In this document: positions 22,254 through 29,897 of the stretch, piece by piece | How positions within the stretch are numbered: the first letter of the stretch is position 1 | Layout of the letters: each line of letters starts with the position of its first letter | Assembly: GCA_025934635.1 (NCBI GenBank) | Contig: JAICWX010000054.1 | Coordinates: forward strand, 1-38,128 | Reading direction: 5' to 3' | Origin: Streptosporangiaceae bacterium | Lineage (GTDB): Bacteria > Actinomycetota > Actinomycetes > Streptosporangiales > Streptosporangiaceae | Length of the DNA stretch: 38,128 nt | Made by a program: the position numbers and the translations under genes | The notes under the pieces: model-generated | What the model saw: the letters and a program-made list of their open reading frames with translations, nothing else | Told to the model about the DNA's origin: nothing | The model's database searches: none

Positions 22254-23044
22254 AGAACCTGCGCGACGACCTGCACGTCCTCACCGGCAGCTACGTGCTC
22301 GACGCCGTCAGCCCGGACGAGCGCGAGGAATTCGAGCGCCACCTGCGGACCTGCCCCACCTGCACGGCGGAGGTCCGCGGCCTGCGCGAGACCGCGGCCC
22401 GGCTGGCCATGGCCCGCGCCGTCGCCCCGCCGGCCCGGATGGAGCAGCGGGTGCTGGCCGCCACCTACCGGGCCAGGCAGCTCCCGCCGCTGTCGGGCGA
22501 TCTGCTCAGCACCGTCCGGGAGCGCCGCCGCACCCAGGCCGCGCGGGTGCTCGCCCCGCGGCCGGCCTCCCGGTCGCGCCGGCCGTCCGCCCCCCGGCCG
22601 GCCTCCTGGCCGCGGCGGATGGCCGTCGCCGCGGCGGCCGCCAGCGTGGCCGCGGCCGCCGCCCTCGGCGTCGCCCAGGTCTCCACCCAGCACCAGCTGG
22701 ACACGGCCCGGGCCAGCGGCGCCGCGATCGCCCGGGTGGTCACCGCCGCCGACGCCCGGGTCGAGTCCGGGCGGACCAGCGCGGGCGGCAGCGTCACCGT
22801 GGTCACCTCGGCCGCGCTGCGCGAGTCCGTGGTCAGCGCGACCGGGATGGCGACCCCGCCGCCCGGCCAGGTCTACCAGGTGTGGCTGCTGAGCCCGTCC
22901 GGCGCCCGTTCGGCCGGGCTGCTCCAGGACACCCAGCTGCTGGCCTCCGCCGTCCACCCCGGCGACCGCATCGGCATCACCGTCGAGCCGGCCGGCGGCA
23001 CCAAGCAGCCCACCACCACGCCCGTAGCCGTCATTCCCACCTAG
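22250..23044 (+). CDS. rskA: Anti-sigma-K factor RskA
   Basis: A 264-residue membrane anti-sigma factor. The cytosolic N-terminus holds a zinc-finger-like H31-x3-C35-x2-C38 motif in RHLRTCPTC, which clamps ECF sigma factors. A Pro/Arg/Ala-rich linker leads to one membrane helix at about 123-145. The extracellular RskA domain follows (PPPGQVYQVWLLSPSGARSAGLL, then VTVEPAGGTKQPTTTPVAVIP). Signal-driven proteolysis of RskA frees SigK in mycobacteria, possibly in response to redox state. GTG 22250 overlaps the sigK stop (GTGA), with GGAGG just upstream; GTG 22247 is equally possible. Confidence 0.92.
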   Translation: MKNLRDDLHVLTGSYVLDAVSPDEREEFERHLRTCPTCTAEVRGLRETAARLAMARAVAPPARMEQRVLAATYRARQLPPLSGDLLSTVRERRRTQAARVLAPRPASRSRRPSAPRPASWPRRMAVAAAAASVAAAAALGVAQVSTQHQLDTARASGAAIARVVTAADARVESGRTSAGGSVTVVTSAALRESVVSATGMATPPPGQVYQVWLLSPSGARSAGLLQDTQLLASAVHPGDRIGITVEPAGGTKQPTTTPVAVIPT

Positions 23045-23053
23045 CCTGATGAG

Positions 23054-23343
23054 GTGTTCGTACCGGAGGTGGTCAGGAACAAGGCGCTGGCCGCCGGGGC
23101 GGCCGACTGGCTGGACGAGCTGCCCAGCCTGGTCACGGCCATCGAGTGCGACTGGAACATCACGGTCGGCCGCCCGTTCCCCGACGCCACCGAGGCGTTC
23201 GTCGCGGAGGCTGCCGCCCCCGAGCCCGCGGCGCGCTGCTGCTCGGCCGTCCCCTGCGCGAACTGGGCCTGCCGCTAGCCCGCCGCCTCCAAGCCCATGA
23301 TGCCGAACGGGCGGTCCTCACCCACGGTGACGCACTACGTCGC
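23054..23343 (+). pseudogene. Decayed aminoglycoside/hydroxyurea phosphotransferase-like gene
   Basis: The first 53 codons from GTG 23054 (MFVPEVVRNKALAAGAADWL to PDATEAFVAEA) match the N-terminus of streptomycin-6-kinase-type phosphotransferases (APH_6_hur). The following frame ends at 23278 without the family core. In another frame, 23220-23343 reads RGALLLGRPLRELGLPLARRL and AHDAERAVLTHGDA, matching later parts including the HGD catalytic motif. Large internal segments are gone and at least one frameshift is present. It converges on another remnant. It cannot give resistance in this form. Confidence 0.62.
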
Positions 23344-23364
23344 GGCGCTGCCGCCGGCCCCGGC

Positions 23365-23726
23365 CTAGGCGCGCTGGCCGCTGCTCCCGTTCGGCTCCTG
23401 TTCCCGTTCCACCACGGCCTTGACCCCGGCTCGAGCGAATACCGCCAGGTATTGGCGGTGGCACCGCCGAGCCCGGCGACGCTGAACGCGAACTCGCGGC
23501 CCGGCTCGGCCGCGGTCACCGTGCAGGTCGTCCAGTACACCGGCCCGCGCCCGTTCCGCCGGACGTGACCGCGGAAGCGCGCCCCGGCCCGCGGCCCGTC
23601 CGCGCCGTCCAGCCACTGCGCCTCGAACGTCTCGGGACTGAACTCCCCGATCCGGGTCACGTCGCTGACCAGGTCCCAGATCCGGTCGGCCGAAGCCGCC
23701 ATGCGCACGGTCACAGAGCCTTTCAC
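23365..23726 (-). pseudogene. SRPBCC-family gene with internal deletion
   Basis: From GTG 23726, KGSVTVRMAASADRIWDLVSD, IGEFSPETFEAQWLDGA and GRGPVYWTTCTVTAAEPGREFAFSV are typical of actinobacterial SRPBCC polyketide-cyclase-like proteins. After WRYSLEPG (near 23440) the frame degenerates. In the neighbouring frame GVKAVVEREQEPNG, which fits the usual C-terminus, ends at 23365. A deletion of roughly 50-60 codons with a frame change explains this. Its promoter region is shared with the divergent PadR gene. Confidence 0.62.
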
Positions 23727-23746
23727 GCGATGAGCATATGGCGCTG

Positions 23747-23788
23747 ACACTATATCGCCTTGCGGTATAGTGAGTGACGCTATAGTGT
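23747..23788. promoter_or_regulatory. PadR-type operator candidate, three CACTATA half-sites
   Basis: ACACTATA (23747-23754), TATAGTG (23766-23772) and CTATAGTG-T (23780-23788) lie just upstream of the PadR gene and of the SRPBCC remnant. The first and second form a dyad with 11 bp between; the first and third form a longer perfect 8-bp dyad. PadR regulators commonly bind such AT-rich dyads near their own gene. Confidence 0.6.
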
Positions 23789-23819
23789 GGGGCATCATAA
23801 CCGCGAACCGGGAGGCGAC

Positions 23820-24146
23820 ATGACCGACAGGCTGGACCGATGGGCTGATCCGCCGCTGCTGGTACTGGCCAGCCTGGCCGACGAGCCCAAGCACGGCTAT
23901 GCGATCACGCAGGACGTGGCCGAGACGATGGGCGTGCGCATCAGCGCGGGGACCCTCTACGCGGTCATCGCCCGGCTGGAGTCGCGTGGCCTGATCGAGC
24001 CGCTCGAGTCGGAGGACCGCCGCCGGCCGTACCGCATCACCATGGCCGGCGCCGAGGTGCTGGCCCAGGAGTCCGAGCGGATGAGCAAGGTCGCCGCGGT
24101 GGCCAGGGAACGGCTGGGCACCCGCCTCGGCTGGGCCGGCGCATGA
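23820..24146 (+). CDS. PadR-family transcription regulator
   Basis: A 108-residue winged-helix repressor. LLVLASLADEPKHGYAITQDVAETMGVRISAGTLYAVIARLESRGLIEPLES (about 15-66) is the PadR core, with the wing RRRPYRITMAGAEVLAQE and a short C-terminal helix for dimerisation. GGGAGG lies about 5 bp upstream of the ATG. The downstream membrane protein starts within its stop (ATGA) and the phosphotransferase follows in the same manner, so it probably controls this three-gene operon and itself through the CACTATA dyads. The signal is unknown. Confidence 0.92.
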   Translation: MTDRLDRWADPPLLVLASLADEPKHGYAITQDVAETMGVRISAGTLYAVIARLESRGLIEPLESEDRRRPYRITMAGAEVLAQESERMSKVAAVARERLGTRLGWAGA

Positions 24147-25051
24147 CCGGCCCGTCGCCGGCCCGTCGCCCGGCCTCGCCGCGCCGTCGGGCGCCCTTCC
24201 TGGCCCGTATGGCGCTCGCGTTCTACCCGCCCTCCTGGCGAGCCCGCTACCAGGACGAGGTCCTGGCGCTGCTCGACGACTCCGGCGGCCGCCTGAGCGC
24301 GGTGGCCAGCGTCGCCTGGCGGGCGCTGCCCGCCTGGGTCTCCCCGCCCCGCCACCTGCACGACCGGCCCGCCCGGGTACGGGCCAGCCTGGCCACGGCG
24401 CTCCTGTCCTCGTCTCTGCTGGCCGGCCTGGGCCTGCTCTTCGCCCAGCTCACCCAGCTCCAGGGCTTCACCGCGCCAGGTCACCCTGCTATCGGCTGGG
24501 CGTACGCCGTCTTCGACGTCGCGCTGGCCGTCTCGGCCCTGGTGGCCGGCCTCGGCGGGCTGCCGCTGTGGCTGCTGATGTTTCGCCGCGCCCGCCGCGA
24601 GCAGCGGTTCAGGGACCTGCTGTACCTGCTGTCCCCGGTGATCGCCCCAGTCACCTACCTGCTCGGCTTGATCGCGACGACCCGCCTGGTCGGCGGCGCG
24701 CAGGGGATCAGCGCCGGCTGGTTCGGCGTGGTCACCCTGGCCGGCTTCGCCGCGGCCGCCACCGCCGCGGCCGGCCCCGGCCTGGCCCTGCGCAGGCTGC
24801 AGCCACGGGGGCCAGCCCTGCGCATAGCCGCGGCCACGGCCGGGGTCTCGGCCGCGGTCATGGCGGCGGCCGCCGTGGCCATCGTGGTCGCCGTCACGGG
24901 CCTGTGCCTGTGGGCGCCATCCTTCGCCGGCTACCACCACGCCGCGATCCCCGCCCTCTACCTGGCCCTGGTCGCCGCCGCCGCCGCCGTCACCGCGGTC
25001 AGCGCCCTACGCGGCACCCGCGCCGCCCGGAGTCTCCATACTGGAGCGTGA
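24143..25051 (+). CDS. Multi-spanning membrane protein, function unknown
   Basis: A 302-residue protein with a basic Pro/Arg start, then ALAFYPPSWRARYQDEVLALLDD (about 30-52), a motif often found at the start of actinobacterial membrane proteins encoded next to PadR genes. About six hydrophobic segments follow (near 95-115, 130-152, 170-190, 197-222, 232-257, 270-292). The start ATG overlaps the PadR stop and its own stop overlaps the next gene (GTGA). PadR-linked membrane proteins are often part of drug or lipid efflux, but no transporter motif is visible here. Confidence 0.75.
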   Translation: MTGPSPARRPASPRRRAPFLARMALAFYPPSWRARYQDEVLALLDDSGGRLSAVASVAWRALPAWVSPPRHLHDRPARVRASLATALLSSSLLAGLGLLFAQLTQLQGFTAPGHPAIGWAYAVFDVALAVSALVAGLGGLPLWLLMFRRARREQRFRDLLYLLSPVIAPVTYLLGLIATTRLVGGAQGISAGWFGVVTLAGFAAAATAAAGPGLALRRLQPRGPALRIAAATAGVSAAVMAAAAVAIVVAVTGLCLWAPSFAGYHHAAIPALYLALVAAAAAVTAVSALRGTRAARSLHTGA

Positions 25052-25890
25052 CCTACACCCAGGCCCGGGCGGACGCCGCCGTCAAGGTCGCCGCCCGCCT
25101 GGGCGTCCACGGCAACGACCCGGTCGTCCTGACCGACGGCGCCAACGTGGTCGTGCACCTGCGCCCCGCCCCGCTGGTAGCCAAGGTGGCCGCGAGCACC
25201 ACCGCGGTCCGCCCCGCGGCCACCTGGCTCCAGCGCGAACTCGACGTAGCCCAGTTCCTGGCGGCCCGGGGCGCCCCCGTCATGACGCCAAGCCCGGAGG
25301 TCCCCGCCACCGTCCACCACGGCAACGGCCAGGTCATGTCGTTCTGGCAGTACCTGAACCCATCCGGTGGCGTCCTGGCCGGTGCGGACGTCATCGGCCC
25401 GATGCTCCGCGACCTGCACGCCGAACTAGCCCGCTATCCCGCTCAGCTCCCGGTCCTCGCCCCGCTCCAGGACATCCCGTCCTACCTGGCCCGCCCGCAG
25501 ACCACGCTCACGCCCGCCGAAGCGGCCGCCCTGGCCGCCGCGCACGCCCGCCTGACGACCGAACTCGGCTCCTTCCCCGCCCGCCCCCTGCACGGCGACG
25601 CGGGCGCCGGCAACCTGATGGCCACCAGCTCCGGCTGGGTCTGGCACGACTTCGAGGACACCTGCGCCGGCCCGGTGGCCTGGGACGTGGCCGCGTCGAC
25701 CGCCAGCCAGCGGCTGGACGCCCGCCGCGTCCTGGCCGCCTACGGCGAGCCAGTGGACCCGGCCCAGCTCGCGGCCTGCGAACAGCTCAGGCGCCTGCAC
25801 CTCACCGTCTGGTACAACCTGTACGCCGAACGCCTGCCCCGCCTGCGCCCCCGCGCCGCCGAACTCCTCACCGGCTGGCCGCCGCCCTGA
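25048..25890 (+). CDS. Aminoglycoside-phosphotransferase-family kinase (APH fold)
   Basis: A 280-residue protein of the APH/choline-kinase fold. LVAKVAAS (about 46-53) carries the likely ATP-binding lysine. The catalytic loop LHGDAGAGNLM (about 181-191) has Asp and Asn at the expected places, and WHDFEDTCAGPVAWDVA supplies the metal-binding DFE. The family phosphorylates small molecules, including antibiotics, sugars and choline; the substrate cannot be assigned. GTG 25048 overlaps the stop of the membrane protein with GGAG close upstream. Third gene of the PadR operon. Confidence 0.82.
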   Translation: MTYTQARADAAVKVAARLGVHGNDPVVLTDGANVVVHLRPAPLVAKVAASTTAVRPAATWLQRELDVAQFLAARGAPVMTPSPEVPATVHHGNGQVMSFWQYLNPSGGVLAGADVIGPMLRDLHAELARYPAQLPVLAPLQDIPSYLARPQTTLTPAEAAALAAAHARLTTELGSFPARPLHGDAGAGNLMATSSGWVWHDFEDTCAGPVAWDVAASTASQRLDARRVLAAYGEPVDPAQLAACEQLRRLHLTVWYNLYAERLPRLRPRAAELLTGWPPP

Positions 25891-25933
25891 CCGGAACTGT
25901 CACGCAGTCATGGCCTGCTTGGTCTCAGAGGCC

Positions 25934-26311
25934 ATGACCGCAACCTTGACTCCCCTCAGGGACACGAAGACCATCCTGCTCACCACCTACAAGAAGGACG
26001 GCACTCCGGTCGCCACCCCGGTCAGCATCGCCTTCGACGGCGAGCGCGCCTTCTTCCGCTCCTACGACAAGGCCTGGAAGACCAAACGCCTCCGGCGCAA
26101 CCCCGACGTCCTGGCCGCTCCCGCCACCCTCCGCGGCCAGCCCACCGGCCCCGCCATCCGCGCCCGCGCCGTCCTGCTCGACGCCGACCAGGCCCGCATC
26201 GCCGCCCGGGCCCTAGCCCGCCGCCACCGCATCCTCCAGGCCATCCTGGTCCCCGCCGCCCACCGCATGCTGCGCTACCACACCATGCACTACGAACTGC
26301 TCGCTCCGTGA
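25934..26311 (+). CDS. PPOX-class (split-barrel) F420-dependent oxidoreductase
   Basis: A 125-residue split beta-barrel protein. TPLRDTKTILLTTYKKDGTPVATPVSIAFDGERAFFRSYDKAWKTKRLRRNPDV is the signature start of the actinobacterial F420/PPOX subgroup, followed by LRGQPTGPAIRARA and a C-terminal helical pair ending in MHYELL. ATG 25934, with AGAGG three bases before it, is preferred to ATG 25910, which lacks a ribosome site. It sits 43 bp after the phosphotransferase and could be its co-transcribed neighbour. The reductive substrate is unknown. Confidence 0.85.
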   Translation: MTATLTPLRDTKTILLTTYKKDGTPVATPVSIAFDGERAFFRSYDKAWKTKRLRRNPDVLAAPATLRGQPTGPAIRARAVLLDADQARIAARALARRHRILQAILVPAAHRMLRYHTMHYELLAP

Positions 26312-26328
26312 CGTGAACCCCGGGCCTG

Positions 26329-27912
26329 TTACCCGGTGCGTGCTGGTGGCCCGTGGCTGTGCAGGACCTTGCTCTTGTCCTTGTTCCACGCCGTCGTCGT
26401 CCCGTCCGGGTTGACCACCAGCGTCCAGCCGAGCCGGTGGATCATGACCTGGTGGTGGTAGTGGCAAAGCAGGACACAGCCCCTGAGGCTGGTCGTGCCC
26501 CCGTTGGCCTTGTGTTTCGTGTGGTGCACCTGGCAGGCCCCGGCGGGCTGGCTGCACCCGCCGGCCCACTCGCAGTGCCCGCCGCGGAGCCGGACCGCGT
26601 TCCGGATCCCGGCCGGGACGGTCTCGCTGTACCCGATGTCCAGCGGCAGGCTGTCCGCGCCCAGCCGTGCCCCCAGCAGCCTGCGCCGCAAGAAGCTGGC
26701 GAGCCCGCCCGGCCCCGACAGCAGCTCGACCGCCGCGCCGATGACCGCCTGCTCCAGCGCTTCGCGGGAAGGGCCGCCACCAAACCCGGCGGGTACATCC
26801 TTGGCGCTGCCATCCGTGCCGTCCCCGGATTCGGTACCCGGTGAAGTGCCGTGGCGGAACTTGTCCAACTGCACGCACAGCCGGACCAGGTCATCGAACG
26901 CGCCCGGGTTCACGTCCCCGGTCACCACCGGGGTGATGACCGCGTCACAGGCGATCGCCTCGGCGGCGTCCCCGGCTGGCCACAGCCCCTGATGACCTCC
27001 GGCCTCGGCGGCGGCGGCGCGGCGCCCGGCCCACCGGGCCCGCAGGTCCTGCGTCCACTCCTCCAGCAGCGCCGAGCTGCCCTCCATGAGCATCATGTCC
27101 GCCAGCGAGATGTGGGCCCAGGCCCGGACCGGCTGCCCGGACCGCTCGGGCAGCAGCCCGGCCGCCAGCAGCCGCCGCATGGCTTCCTGGAGGGCGTCGT
27201 GGTACCGCTGCTCGTGAGACCGGTCATCATCGGCCCCGGCCGGGGCCGAGAGCGCGTCCAGCACCGTCTGCACGAACTCCGCGCACTCCGGGGTCAGGTC
27301 CCCGTGGATGACTCCGGCCCCGCCGAGAGTGGTGGCGAGCTTCACCGCCCGGTCATCAAACGCCGCGCCCGGATCCTCCCCGTCCCCGCCGCCGTCGGGC
27401 TTGTCCTGGCGGGACTTCTCGTACATCTCCGCCGCCAGCCCGGCCAGGTCCGCCAGCTCAAGCCCCGCCGCCGCCGCGGCGAGCAGGATCTCATCCGCCG
27501 CCGCCCGCGCATCGCCGGGCAGGCTGCCCGTCCACCGGCAGATCTCCCGCGCATACGACACCGAGACCGCCTCCGCGGCCAGCGCCGCCTGCACCGCCGG
27601 GTGCTCCGCCGCCCGCCTGAGCCAGGCCGTATGGTCCACCGAGGCGCCCCGGGTGACCTGGGTGCGGTGCTCCAGCCACGACCGGGCACTGTAATCCCCG
27701 TCATCCACGTAACCCTGCCCGGCCCCGAACGCCCCCAGCACCGAAGTCCGCGCCGCCGTCGCCACCGCATCAGCCCGCTCGAGACCCCGCAGGCAGCTCG
27801 CCTGCTCCGCCGTGGTCATCGCGGCCGCATCCGCCTCCGCCACGAACCGCAACCCGGCCCGCACCATGTCCAGCGCGTCGGTCGCGCTGGCGAAGGCAAT
27901 CACAGCGCCCAT
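26329..27912 (-). CDS. DUF222/13E12-type protein with C-terminal HNH endonuclease domain
   Basis: A 527-residue protein of the DUF222 family (13E12 repeat family of mycobacteria). The N-terminal two thirds are alpha-helical DUF222 (LRGLERADAVATAARTSVLGAF, then YARSWLEHRTQVTRG). The C-terminus carries an HNH zinc nuclease motif (CEWAGGCSQPAGACQVHHTKHKANGG, then LCHYHHQVMIH), about residues 438-485. Such genes are multi-copy in actinobacteria and behave as orphan nucleases; a mobility function is suspected but not shown. GGAGG lies about 9 bp before the ATG, and a 13-bp palindrome (CTGTCC-A-GGACAG, 27932-27944) is just upstream. No flanking repeats suggest a recent insertion. Confidence 0.9.
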   Translation of the reverse strand: MGAVIAFASATDALDMVRAGLRFVAEADAAAMTTAEQASCLRGLERADAVATAARTSVLGAFGAGQGYVDDGDYSARSWLEHRTQVTRGASVDHTAWLRRAAEHPAVQAALAAEAVSVSYAREICRWTGSLPGDARAAADEILLAAAAAGLELADLAGLAAEMYEKSRQDKPDGGGDGEDPGAAFDDRAVKLATTLGGAGVIHGDLTPECAEFVQTVLDALSAPAGADDDRSHEQRYHDALQEAMRRLLAAGLLPERSGQPVRAWAHISLADMMLMEGSSALLEEWTQDLRARWAGRRAAAAEAGGHQGLWPAGDAAEAIACDAVITPVVTGDVNPGAFDDLVRLCVQLDKFRHGTSPGTESGDGTDGSAKDVPAGFGGGPSREALEQAVIGAAVELLSGPGGLASFLRRRLLGARLGADSLPLDIGYSETVPAGIRNAVRLRGGHCEWAGGCSQPAGACQVHHTKHKANGGTTSLRGCVLLCHYHHQVMIHRLGWTLVVNPDGTTTAWNKDKSKVLHSHGPPARTG

Positions 27913-27931
27913 GCCGGATTACCTCCGTTCC

Positions 27932-27944
27932 CTGTCCAGGACAG
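27932..27944. promoter_or_regulatory. Palindrome upstream of the DUF222/HNH gene
   Basis: CTGTCC-A-GGACAG is a perfect 6-1-6 dyad about 20 bp upstream of the start codon on the minus strand. It may be an operator. The rest of 27945-28090 is AT-richer DNA without a gene. Confidence 0.35.
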
Positions 27945-28090
27945 CTCTTTAGCTTCTGATTTCGACCCTATCGCCCGCCTATGACATTTCCGCGGACCTC
28001 TATACGAGCCGACAGAAATAGGTGCCCGTGCTCTCAAAGAAACTCAAGAGACGAAAGAGAAACGCCGAAGCCCAGTGAACGACAGGACCA

Positions 28091-28234
28091 GTGAGGCGCA
28101 AGGGATTACCAGGACGAATCCGGCGGCCACCGGGTCGGAGACTGCTGGTCGTCCTGGCCGCCGCGGCGCTGATGGCCGGCCCCATGGTCGGCTTCGTGCT
28201 GGCCCGGACGGTCATGACCCGCGAATTCGCTTGA
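28091..28234 (+). CDS. Candidate small single-span membrane protein
   Basis: A 47-residue open frame from GTG 28091 to TGA 28232-28234, with AGGA three bases upstream. It has a strongly basic N-terminus (MRRKGLPGRIRRPPGRR), then one hydrophobic helix (LLVVLAAAALMAGPMVGFVL, about residues 18-37), then ARTVMTREFA. Charge distribution predicts N-in topology. A 9-bp-stem hairpin follows 26 bp later, and a lipoprotein gene starts 75 bp downstream. I do not recognise a family. Overlapping frames look less protein-like. Confidence 0.45.
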   Translation: MRRKGLPGRIRRPPGRRLLVVLAAAALMAGPMVGFVLARTVMTREFA

Positions 28235-28260
28235 AAACTGAACCACCCTCTGATCCCGGC

Positions 28261-28284
28261 CGTGGTCTCTAACGGGAGACCACG
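28261..28284 (+). terminator. Hairpin between small ORF and lipoprotein gene
   Basis: CGTGGTCTC (28261-28269) pairs perfectly with GAGACCACG (28276-28284) around a 6-nt loop. There is no U tract. It may end the small-ORF transcript or be a structured 5-prime leader of the lipoprotein starting at 28310. Confidence 0.5.
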
Positions 28285-28309
28285 CGCATTGTGAAGGGGA
28301 GACATCCGA

Positions 28310-28879
28310 ATGCGAACGATACTGGGGGTGGCCGGCCTGGCCGCTCTCGCGCTGACCATATCCGCCTGCGGCAGCTCGGGCAGCAGCTCGAGCGCCAGCA
28401 GCACCCCCGCCGCCGCGGGGAGCAGCAGCGCGGCCGCGTCCGCTGCCGCCGGCGGCAGCACCGTCTCACAGACCACCGTCGGCGGCCAGCAGGTGCTCAC
28501 CGACTCCAAGGGTGACGTCCTGTACTGGTTCGTTCCCGACACTAAAACCGAGTCCAAGTGCGAGGGCTCCTGCCTCACCTTCTGGCCGGCCGTCGCGGGC
28601 CCGGTCACGGCCGGCTCCGGCGTGACCGGCACGCTCGGCACCATCACCCGGTCCGACGGCAGCAAGCAGGCCACCTACGACGGGCACCCGCTGTACACCT
28701 TCGCCGGTGACAAGTCCCCCGGCCAGAACAAGGGCAACGGCCTCAACGAATCCGGCGGCCTGTGGTGGGAGATGACCGTCGACGGCTCGACCCCGCCGGC
28801 CTCGGCCGCGGCCGCCAAGGCCACCGCCTCGCCCAAGGCCACCGCGTCCGCCGCGGCGGGCGGAGGTTACGGCTACTAA
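28310..28879 (+). CDS. COG4315-type secreted lipoprotein with Yx(F/W)xxD repeats
   Basis: A 189-residue lipoprotein. The signal peptide ends in a lipobox with Cys at about residue 20 (TISAC), followed by a Ser/Ala tether. The body has two copies of the family motif, LYWFVPDT (about 71-78) and LYTFAGDK (about 126-133), with paired cysteines in SKCEGSCLTFWPA. The tail after about 165 is Ala/Lys/Thr-rich and ends GGGYGY. AAGGGGAG lies 8 bp before the ATG. The family is often envelope-associated and may be linked to redox or heme binding, but no activity is established. A paralogue with the same tail lies at 32484, across the ABC exporter. Confidence 0.88.
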   Translation: MRTILGVAGLAALALTISACGSSGSSSSASSTPAAAGSSSAAASAAAGGSTVSQTTVGGQQVLTDSKGDVLYWFVPDTKTESKCEGSCLTFWPAVAGPVTAGSGVTGTLGTITRSDGSKQATYDGHPLYTFAGDKSPGQNKGNGLNESGGLWWEMTVDGSTPPASAAAAKATASPKATASAAAGGGYGY

Positions 28880-28920
28880 AGCTCGCGCTCTCCGTCCGGG
28901 CGCGCAGTGTCCGAAGCGGC

Positions 28921-28950
28921 GCGCGGCCTCGCCATCGTGCGGGGCCGCGC
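28921..28950 (+). terminator. Hairpin terminator candidate after lipoprotein
   Basis: GCGCGGCC (28921-28928) pairs with GGCCGCGC (28943-28950) about 40 bp after the stop codon, with a 14-nt loop. The rest of 28951-29106 is a gene-free leader of the ABC operon with no feature I can name. Confidence 0.5.
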
Positions 28951-29106
28951 CCGCTAAGGGCACCAAACCATTTCCACCGAACGAGTTCCGTCCCCCCCTC
29001 GCCCCCGCCACCCGCCTCGCCCGCAATGATGCGAAATTCCGGTTTGCGGCCATAATGAGTGCGACAGCAAGCTGCCGCGCGAAGGCGCACTCGGGGGTAG
29101 CGAGGC

Positions 29107-29880
29107 ATGACGGCGCAACCATCAGCGGAAGACTTCCAATCGGAAGACGGCCGAGCCGGTCCGGCGGCGCGGGCCGTGGACCTGCACAAGACCTACGGCA
29201 GCGGCCAGGCGGCGGTGCACGCCCTGGACGGCATCAACGTGACCATCGACCGGGCCCGGTTCACCGCCGTGATGGGCCCGTCGGGCTCGGGCAAGTCGAC
29301 GCTCATGCACTGCATGGCCGGCCTCGACCGCCCGACGTCGGGACAGGCCTTCGTGGGCGGCCAGGACGTCGGCCGGCTCGACGACGCCGGGCTCACCCGG
29401 CTGCGCCGGGACAAGATCGGCTTCGTCTTCCAGTCCTTCAACCTGGTCCCGACGCTGACCGCGGCCGAGAACATCACCTTGCCGGCCGACCTGGCCGGCA
29501 CCAGGACCGACCGTGACTGGCTCGGCTACCTGGTCGGGCAGCTGGGCATCGCGGACCGGCTCACGCACCGCCCGGCCGAGCTCTCCGGCGGCCAGCAGCA
29601 GCGCGTGGCCTGCGCCCGGGCGCTGATCAACAAGCCCGACCTCGTCTTCGCCGACGAGCCCACCGGCAACCTCGACTCCAACTCCTCGGCCGACGTCCTG
29701 AACTTCCTGCGCACGTCGGTCAGCGAGCTCGGGCAGTCGATCGTGATGGTGACCCACGACCCGCGCGGTGCCGCCTACGCGGACCGGGTCGTCTTCCTGG
29801 CCGACGGGGCGGTGGTGGGGGAGCTCCACCAGCCGACCGCCGACTCGATCCTCGAGCGCATGCGCGTCCTCGGTGCCTGA
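29107..29880 (+). CDS. ABC transporter ATPase, MacB/LolD type
   Basis: A 257-residue ATP-binding subunit. Walker A is GPSGSGKST (57-65), the Q-loop is in FVFQSFNLVPTLTAAENI, the signature LSGGQQQR begins near 159, Walker B is DLVFADE (178-184) and the switch histidine is in VMVTHDPRGAAYADR. The EPTGNLDS stretch and the PTLTAAEN pattern place it with MacB/LolD/FtsE-type ATPases, which drive mechanotransmission rather than bulk import. The permease begins 17 bp downstream, so the pair forms one transporter. The N-terminal 20 residues are a variable extension. Confidence 0.95.
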   Translation: MTAQPSAEDFQSEDGRAGPAARAVDLHKTYGSGQAAVHALDGINVTIDRARFTAVMGPSGSGKSTLMHCMAGLDRPTSGQAFVGGQDVGRLDDAGLTRLRRDKIGFVFQSFNLVPTLTAAENITLPADLAGTRTDRDWLGYLVGQLGIADRLTHRPAELSGGQQQRVACARALINKPDLVFADEPTGNLDSNSSADVLNFLRTSVSELGQSIVMVTHDPRGAAYADRVVFLADGAVVGELHQPTADSILERMRVLGA

Positions 29881-29897
29881 CCGGGGGCGGGGATTAC

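Noticed and set aside
19982..23044. A very long plus-strand open frame of over 1000 codons across the oxidoreductase, sigK and rskA
   Set aside because: Its protein is Arg/Pro/Gly/His-rich shadow sequence over most of its length. Only the part after 22250 is a real gene (rskA), with its own start and ribosome site.
26329..27912. Mobile intron or transposon carrying the HNH nuclease
   Set aside because: DUF222/HNH genes are ordinary multi-copy actinobacterial genes. No intron structure, terminal repeats or target duplication is visible.
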